From: a virus
DNA length: 49,558 nt
Reading direction: 5' to 3' (one strand)
Virus record (IMG/VR): IMGVR_UViG_3300011013_000020
Coordinates: 1-49,558 of that record
How positions within the stretch are numbered: the stretch's first letter is position 1; each line of letters opens with the position of its first letter. The notes beneath the pieces are model-generated. The model saw only the letters and a list, made by a program, of their open reading frames with translations, had not been told where the DNA came from and searched no databases. A program made the translations under genes and the position numbers. Shown here piece after piece: positions 45,454-49,558 of the stretch.

Positions 45454-45754
45454 CCGTGGTAGGGGCGTCAGCGTCGCTCGACACCTTCAGCACCTCGCGG
45501 AACTGCGAATGGCCCCACACGGCGAGCGCGCCGGCCGTGACGCCGTGGAGCACCAGATCCGCGGTCACAACCTCGCCGCTCTCGAGTATCCCCCAGATGG
45601 TCCGCACGAACACGGCGACGAGCATCGCGATCGCCGGCGTCGCCTTCCGTAGCCAGCCCCAACCATCCGGAGTCCATCGGCGAAGAAGGGCCGTGAGAGC
45701 CCAAGCGATCACCGCGACGAGAGGATCGGCAGCATCCATTCCAGCCATCGTCAT
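45431..45754 (-). CDS. Holin-like membrane protein, 107 aa
   Basis: Start ATG at 45754 (MTMAGMDAADPL) overlaps the preceding tiny gene by four bases (ATGA). Three hydrophobic stretches (PLVAVIAWALTALLRR, PAIAMLVAVFVRTIWGIL, LVLHGVTAGALAVWG) and a charged C-terminus fit a three-helix phage holin, which would make pores for lysis. No endolysin is seen next to it, so the call rests on topology and on the run of small membrane genes. Confidence 0.55.
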   Translation of the reverse strand: MTMAGMDAADPLVAVIAWALTALLRRWTPDGWGWLRKATPAIAMLVAVFVRTIWGILESGEVVTADLVLHGVTAGALAVWGHSQFREVLKVSSDADAPTTDGHDSGS

Positions 45755-45855
45755 TCGATCTCCCATCCGATTAGCGCCGGTAGCATGTAGGCTATCGTGA
45801 CCGCCACCACCCCATCCATCAGCATCTCAGGGGAGAAGAGGTTCAGGATGGTCAT
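45751..45855 (-). CDS. Tiny membrane protein, 34 aa
   Basis: ATG at 45855 and TGA at 45751 overlap both neighbours by four bases (ATGA on each side), which strongly suggests translation. Product MTILNLFSPEMLMDGVV followed by AVTIAYMLPALIGWEIE is one membrane helix. It could be a lysis regulator or small holin partner; unknown. Confidence 0.62.
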   Translation of the reverse strand: MTILNLFSPEMLMDGVVAVTIAYMLPALIGWEIE

Positions 45856-46274
45856 TGGTCGCGGCACTCCACGGAGTCCACCCCGTCCTTCTTCGCCGAC
45901 TTGCAGGCCAAGTAGAGGACCGTGTTCATCTGTCCGCTCATGGTGCCAACCGTCTCCGCGAGGTTTCGGAACTCTTCTCGCGTCGGAGAATCGCCATGAG
46001 CGGCCTGATCATGCGAGGCCAGGATCACGTGGATCTGATCCTCGGTCAACCCATCTATCGGCGACGAAACAGCCACCGTTGTTGCCGGCCTTCCGACCAT
46101 ATGCCCACCGCCGGCCAGAACCGCGCCGAATAGCATCGCGAATCCCCACTTCATAGCTGGGATCGCGTAGGGGACCAGCGCCGAGCCAATGCCGGCGATG
46201 AATGTGGCTTGGGCTTGAGCCTGGGCTTGCGTCACACCGGGCGAGGTGGCCGCGGGCGGTGGAAGATCCGGCAC
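45852..46274 (-). CDS. Membrane protein with one or two helices, 140 aa
   Basis: GTG at 46274 (MPDLPPPAATS), next to the previous stop. After a Gln/Ala stretch comes a hydrophobic region (TFIAGIGSALVPYAIPAMKWGFAMLFGAVLAGGG, in part, about 24-57), then a soluble end with a helix (TREEFRNLAETVGTMSGQMNTVLYLACKS). Topology and position beside a holin-like gene fit a lysis or tail-membrane role. No family assigned. Confidence 0.6.
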   Translation of the reverse strand: MPDLPPPAATSPGVTQAQAQAQATFIAGIGSALVPYAIPAMKWGFAMLFGAVLAGGGHMVGRPATTVAVSSPIDGLTEDQIHVILASHDQAAHGDSPTREEFRNLAETVGTMSGQMNTVLYLACKSAKKDGVDSVECRDQ

Positions 46275-46275
46275 A

Positions 46276-46818
46276 TCAACTCCTGGGGGAGCGGAGTTCG
46301 TTCACTCTTTCACGCAGCCGCACCGACCGCTTCGCCAGGAACGCGGAAAGGCGCGGGCGCGAGTCAGCCAGATCCTCGGCCCGCCGCTGTAGACGCGCGG
46401 ATCGGCCGGCCTTACGGGCGGCGCGGGCCTCGCGACTCAGCGCGGAGGTGGCCCACTCGCGCGCCTTGGCAACGAGCTCGCGGCCGATGGTGCCGAGGGT
46501 GCCGATCACGCGATCCCAAAAAGGGCCATCCAGCGCCTCCAAGGTGAGGCCGATCGGGCCGCCGGGGATCACGTTGAAGTCCCACAGATCATCGAGCAGG
46601 TCGCCGATGCGATCCGCGAGGTCATCTTGGATCTCGTCCATCTCCTCGGCGAACCGCTCGCCCATGTCGGTGGCGTCGATCTGGCCCGTGATCACCTCGC
46701 GGGCGATCTCAGTCGCGGCGGCGATCGCGGCGGCTTCAGCAGCGCGAACCACCTCCTCGATGGCGGCCTGGGCCGCTTCGGGGGTGACGGTCGGTTTCAG
46801 GCTGATCAGATCGGACAT
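46276..46818 (-). CDS. Helical hypothetical protein, 180 aa
   Basis: Start ATG at 46818 (MSDLISLKPTVTPEAAQAAI). It is Ala-rich and helical throughout, acidic in the first half (ATDMGERFAEEMDEIQDDLADRIGDLLDDLWDF, in part) and strongly basic in the last third (SREARAARKAGRSARLQRRAEDL). It could be a virion-associated or DNA-contacting protein near the tail genes; no family recognised. Confidence 0.65.
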   Translation of the reverse strand: MSDLISLKPTVTPEAAQAAIEEVVRAAEAAAIAAATEIAREVITGQIDATDMGERFAEEMDEIQDDLADRIGDLLDDLWDFNVIPGGPIGLTLEALDGPFWDRVIGTLGTIGRELVAKAREWATSALSREARAARKAGRSARLQRRAEDLADSRPRLSAFLAKRSVRLRERVNELRSPRS

Positions 46819-46904
46819 CGCATACCCCAGGCTTTCTCGATGGTATCTCAGACCGAGTCGGCCAACATGACGTGCTACCCGATAACCCGGGCCAGGGAAA
46901 CACC

Positions 46905-48536
46905 TTACGATCTCAGCGTGGTGAGCCGCTTTCTCCCTGGGTATACGCGGAGTCCGATCACGCACCAACCCCGTTTCCAGTAGATCCGCTGGACCACCGC
47001 GCGCTCCGCGACCCATCCGAAATCAGGGTCCGAGAACCAGCCACGATCGCCCAACTCGATGAACAGCGCCACCCACGGGAACGCTGACCACTCCACGTAG
47101 TAGGAGGGCACCGAGAGGTGGGCGACCATCCAGTCGATCACATAGTCGGCATGGGCTTGGGTCGCGATGAACCGCGACTCCATAGTCTCGGCGGCGCGTG
47201 GCCCGACCTGGCCCTCGGAGAGCAGGCAGAGAGGATCGTTCGCGGGTTCGCGAGTCACCACCCCACGGAAGGTGTTGTTCCTGCCGTCGTAGTCGTAGCG
47301 GACGGTGAACCGGTTGAAGACCTCCTCCTTCGGCACCTCCTGCACGAAGGACACGCGATCCACCAGCGGGTACTGACCCGCGGTCAGGTCGAACGAGGTC
47401 AGCGGTGAGCGGTAGTCGGTGACGACCGGCCCGTACTTCCCGCCGCGCCACGCCATCGACACCATCGGGAAGCTGGCGCAGATCGTGCTTTCGATGATGG
47501 AGAGCACGCCCGCCTCGTCCGATGCTGAGCTGGCGTTGATCACCACGCGCGGGACGATTCGGGGGATCTTCGATCGGGCCTTTGCGAACATCGGCGCGTT
47601 GACGCCCTGGACTCCGAGGGAGGAGTAGCCCTCGATCAACGACTGGATCACGGCGATCAGATCGCGCTGTGTCCCCGTGGACACATCCACCTGCACGGTG
47701 TCGTTCTCCTCCCAGGTGCTCACCGAGAAGGAGATCTTCGTGTACTGCGTGCCGAGGTCGTCCGTCGCATTGGACGTCGTGAGCAGCAGCGCGTGGGTGT
47801 CGCCGTTGATGTAGGAGGCGTCCACCGTGATGTCATGCCCGTGGGCGGCGAGCCAGTCCGGCGCCGTCGTGCTGGTGTCCAAGCGCAGCAACTCCACGCC
47901 GATCCCGGCGTTCATGATCAGCGGGTACCGCTCGCCGAGCCAATCATCCGGCGGCGCGGCGTGGCGATCCGTCCCAAGCACCCAAGGAGGGAAGATCAGG
48001 TCCACCGTGATCTTCGGATCCTCGAGTTCAACCTCCATCTCCTCGTCGCCGAGGCCGAAGGCGATCCCCCCGACCATCTCGCCCCGAAGGAGCACGATCC
48101 GCTGATCGTAGTCGCCGCCATCCAGCTGCAGGCAGACCTCGCCGTAGCCACAGAGCATTCGGCCGCTCGATACGATCCCGGCCGGATCAACCAGCGATGC
48201 CAGGAGCGAAAACGACATCGAGCGGACCTCCGATGGGCCGCTCCCGATCTGGTAGCCCCACTCCACATCGGGCTCCGCGGAGAGCTCCGGGGTGTAGGTG
48301 TAGACCCGGCTGGTTGTCGCCGAGGTCGTCACCAGCGGCTCCGTCGCGAGACGGACTACGGTGTCGCCCCCGAAGACCAGATCCACAGTGATCCGGGCCT
48401 GCCGCAGCGCGGGGTCGGCGCGGATCGCCGTCAACCACTGCGGGCCGAGCCAGCCCGCGGGGCCGCGATCGCCAACACGAAAAGCGTCCAGCGCGCGGAG
48501 GTGATGCCGGCTCGCTTCAAACGTCTGGTCCGACAT
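46905..48536 (-). CDS. Tail/baseplate-like structural protein, 543 aa
   Basis: ATG at 48536 overlaps the upstream stop by one base. Sequence features are those of distal tail or hub proteins: beta-rich N-terminus (ARITVDLVFGGDTVVRLATEPL ... YTYTPELSAEPDVEWGYQIGSG), repeated Thr/Ser/Asp-rich strands, and a C-terminal domain (FNRFTVRYDYDGRNNTFRGVVTREP) followed by an aromatic end. It has the length and composition of minor tail or baseplate proteins, but no specific family is fixed by eye. Confidence 0.62.
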   Translation of the reverse strand: MSDQTFEASRHHLRALDAFRVGDRGPAGWLGPQWLTAIRADPALRQARITVDLVFGGDTVVRLATEPLVTTSATTSRVYTYTPELSAEPDVEWGYQIGSGPSEVRSMSFSLLASLVDPAGIVSSGRMLCGYGEVCLQLDGGDYDQRIVLLRGEMVGGIAFGLGDEEMEVELEDPKITVDLIFPPWVLGTDRHAAPPDDWLGERYPLIMNAGIGVELLRLDTSTTAPDWLAAHGHDITVDASYINGDTHALLLTTSNATDDLGTQYTKISFSVSTWEENDTVQVDVSTGTQRDLIAVIQSLIEGYSSLGVQGVNAPMFAKARSKIPRIVPRVVINASSASDEAGVLSIIESTICASFPMVSMAWRGGKYGPVVTDYRSPLTSFDLTAGQYPLVDRVSFVQEVPKEEVFNRFTVRYDYDGRNNTFRGVVTREPANDPLCLLSEGQVGPRAAETMESRFIATQAHADYVIDWMVAHLSVPSYYVEWSAFPWVALFIELGDRGWFSDPDFGWVAERAVVQRIYWKRGWCVIGLRVYPGRKRLTTLRS

Positions 48537-49558
48537 CAGACCTCCTCGACCACCTGCAGAGACAGATCCCCGGTCGCGCGCCAGTTCCCGTCAGCGTCCT
48601 GGAACCAGCCCGCTTGATCGAGCTGTCCGCCGGTCGAGATGTACCCGTAGAACAGGCTCCCCGGCACGTCCTGATGGTTCAGGCAGAGCGCGATCGGCCG
48701 CACGTCGTACTGCGCGAATTCGCGGGCGAGGTGACGGAAGCCCTCGCGGAATCGCTGGGAGAAGTCGCCGATCAACCGGGCCTGGAGCGTCCGCTGGGCG
48801 GGGCCTTCTTGGTACGCCCAGCGGACACCGGACTTGCTCCGATAGGCGGTGGTGTTCGGCTGCTGGTTGTCCTTCCAGGACCAGTCCAGCGGCGGGTCGA
48901 AGTCGAGCGCCGGCCCAGCGATGATGGCTCCGCAGGTGTGCTTGCCCTGAGCGATCTCCTCGTCGGGGAAGACCACTCGACAGAAGCGGTGTCCCACCTC
49001 CTCGCCGTAGTGCAGCGCCATCCGATCCACCCACATCTCGACCGTGTCGCCCGCGCTGATCAGGTAGGTCGAGTAGTCGGTGTCCGTGTTGAGCTCGGAC
49101 GTGAGGTGGACCCAAGCTCCCGCGGAGTGCTTGCGGACGAGGAACGTCTTCCCCACCGGGGCCGATGTCGCGCCAGCGGTCACTCGCAGGTAGGCCCCAG
49201 CGAATTCGCCTGGCACGATGGCGCGATCTCCAGACTTCAACTCGATCCGCTGGCCGTCCACGCGAGACACCTGCCCCTCGTAGATCACCGCGCTTAGACC
49301 GTAGGTGGAGAGCGGCGAGGTCCAGACGTCGGCGTCGGAGTACTCCACCGTCGCCGAGCGGCTGCGCGTCCCGATCAGCGCGATTGCCTCATGGCTCGAC
49401 CGACGGCCCGCGCCGTAGTCGATCACGATCGCCTGCTGGGTCTGCCCGGCGGCCTGCCAGTAGATCCGCGGCGTCGGCACAAACAGGTTCTCCTTCGCGT
49501 GCGCCTTCTGTACAGACCCGGAGAAGGTGTCTCCCTTCATTCCGCCGCCGCCGCCCCA
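48536..49558 (-). CDS. Tail-associated structural protein, possibly cut at the window edge
   Basis: Frame open from the right edge; an ATG at 49540 (MKGDTFSGSVQKAHAKENL) gives 334 residues, but the six preceding codons in the window are open too (WGGGG), so the true start may lie beyond it. It is beta-rich with a central VDRMALHYGEEVGHRFCRVVFPDEEI and an end DADGNWRATGDLSLQVVEEV. Together with the next gene it looks like a pair of distal tail proteins. In tailed phages such genes usually follow the tape measure, which would lie outside the window. Confidence 0.6.
   Translation of the reverse strand, partial: WGGGGGMKGDTFSGSVQKAHAKENLFVPTPRIYWQAAGQTQQAIVIDYGAGRRSSHEAIALIGTRSRSATVEYSDADVWTSPLSTYGLSAVIYEGQVSRVDGQRIELKSGDRAIVPGEFAGAYLRVTAGATSAPVGKTFLVRKHSAGAWVHLTSELNTDTDYSTYLISAGDTVEMWVDRMALHYGEEVGHRFCRVVFPDEEIAQGKHTCGAIIAGPALDFDPPLDWSWKDNQQPNTTAYRSKSGVRWAYQEGPAQRTLQARLIGDFSQRFREGFRHLAREFAQYDVRPIALCLNHQDVPGSLFYGYISTGGQLDQAGWFQDADGNWRATGDLSLQVVEEV

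Noticed and set aside
1-49558. tRNA genes, CRISPR arrays, insertion sequences, integrase with attachment site
   Set aside because: I looked for cloverleaf-like T-arm patterns, regular direct repeats, transposase or recombinase motifs and terminal inverted repeats and found none that I could support.

Overview
The window reads as about 49.5 kb of a tailed double-stranded DNA phage (or prophage) genome from a GC-rich host. The evidence is a terminase large subunit, a portal/Mu F-like fusion, a prohead protease, tail and fibre proteins, and a complete replication/recombination module. Genes are tightly packed, many overlapping by 1-4 bases (ATGA, GTGA, TGATG). Nearly all lie on the minus strand, so transcription runs from high to low coordinates. 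The host cannot be named from sequence alone. No integrase, tRNA, endolysin or CRISPR array was seen. The piece is incomplete: the left edge cuts the protease before its stop, the right edge probably cuts a tail gene near its start, and major capsid, connectors, tail tube and tape measure are missing. On a circular map they would lie between the left and right edges.

Layout in the direction of transcription (right to left). (1) 49.5-46.3 kb: two tail/baseplate-like proteins and a helical protein. (2) 46.3-45.0 kb: a run of very small membrane proteins, a likely lysis or membrane cassette, and a small zinc-finger protein. (3) 45.0-38.6 kb: accessory genes mostly without recognisable function, including a two-gene plus-strand pair at 43.8-44.5 kb. 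(4) 38.6-33.6 kb: a RavA-like MoxR AAA+ ATPase and a von Willebrand A protein with three unknown neighbours. (5) 33.5-23.5 kb: sigma-like protein, small HTH-like protein, SF2 helicase, PD-(D/E)XK nuclease, Sak4-like AAA recombinase, SSB-like protein, RuvC-like resolvase, primase-helicase. (6) 23.5-16 kb: DinG-like helicase, Dam-like adenine methyltransferase, an HNH endonuclease sitting on a DUF3310 remnant, and a repeated zinc-knuckle protein. (7) 16-12.5 kb: small-terminase-like gene and a divergent island (two plus-strand and several minus-strand genes) around an AT-rich promoter region. (8) 12.2-6.7 kb: methyltransferases, ParB-like protein and large terminase. (9) 6.6-1 kb: fibre-like proteins, portal and protease.

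The most striking signal is not a gene. A short asymmetric sequence with core GGGTAGATC recurs about 20-24 times at gene boundaries between roughly 9.4 and 45.4 kb, nearly always 15-50 bases upstream of a start codon and in the same orientation as that gene. At 43.71-43.81 kb, where transcription diverges, there are two copies in opposite orientation, one for each gene. In about ten places its TAG (once TAA, in a degenerate copy) is the stop codon of the preceding gene. In at least six copies the flanks form an inverted repeat with different sequence each time. It resembles in layout the start-associated sequences or stoperators of some actinobacteriophages, but it is a different sequence and its role is unknown.

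Other points: a probable one-base frameshift near 20.53 kb, a large nested inverted repeat at 43277-43358, an SSB-type DDIPF motif followed by a hydrophobic tail, a phage sigma-like factor, and a shared CGAGAGC leader in front of four genes in the divergent island.
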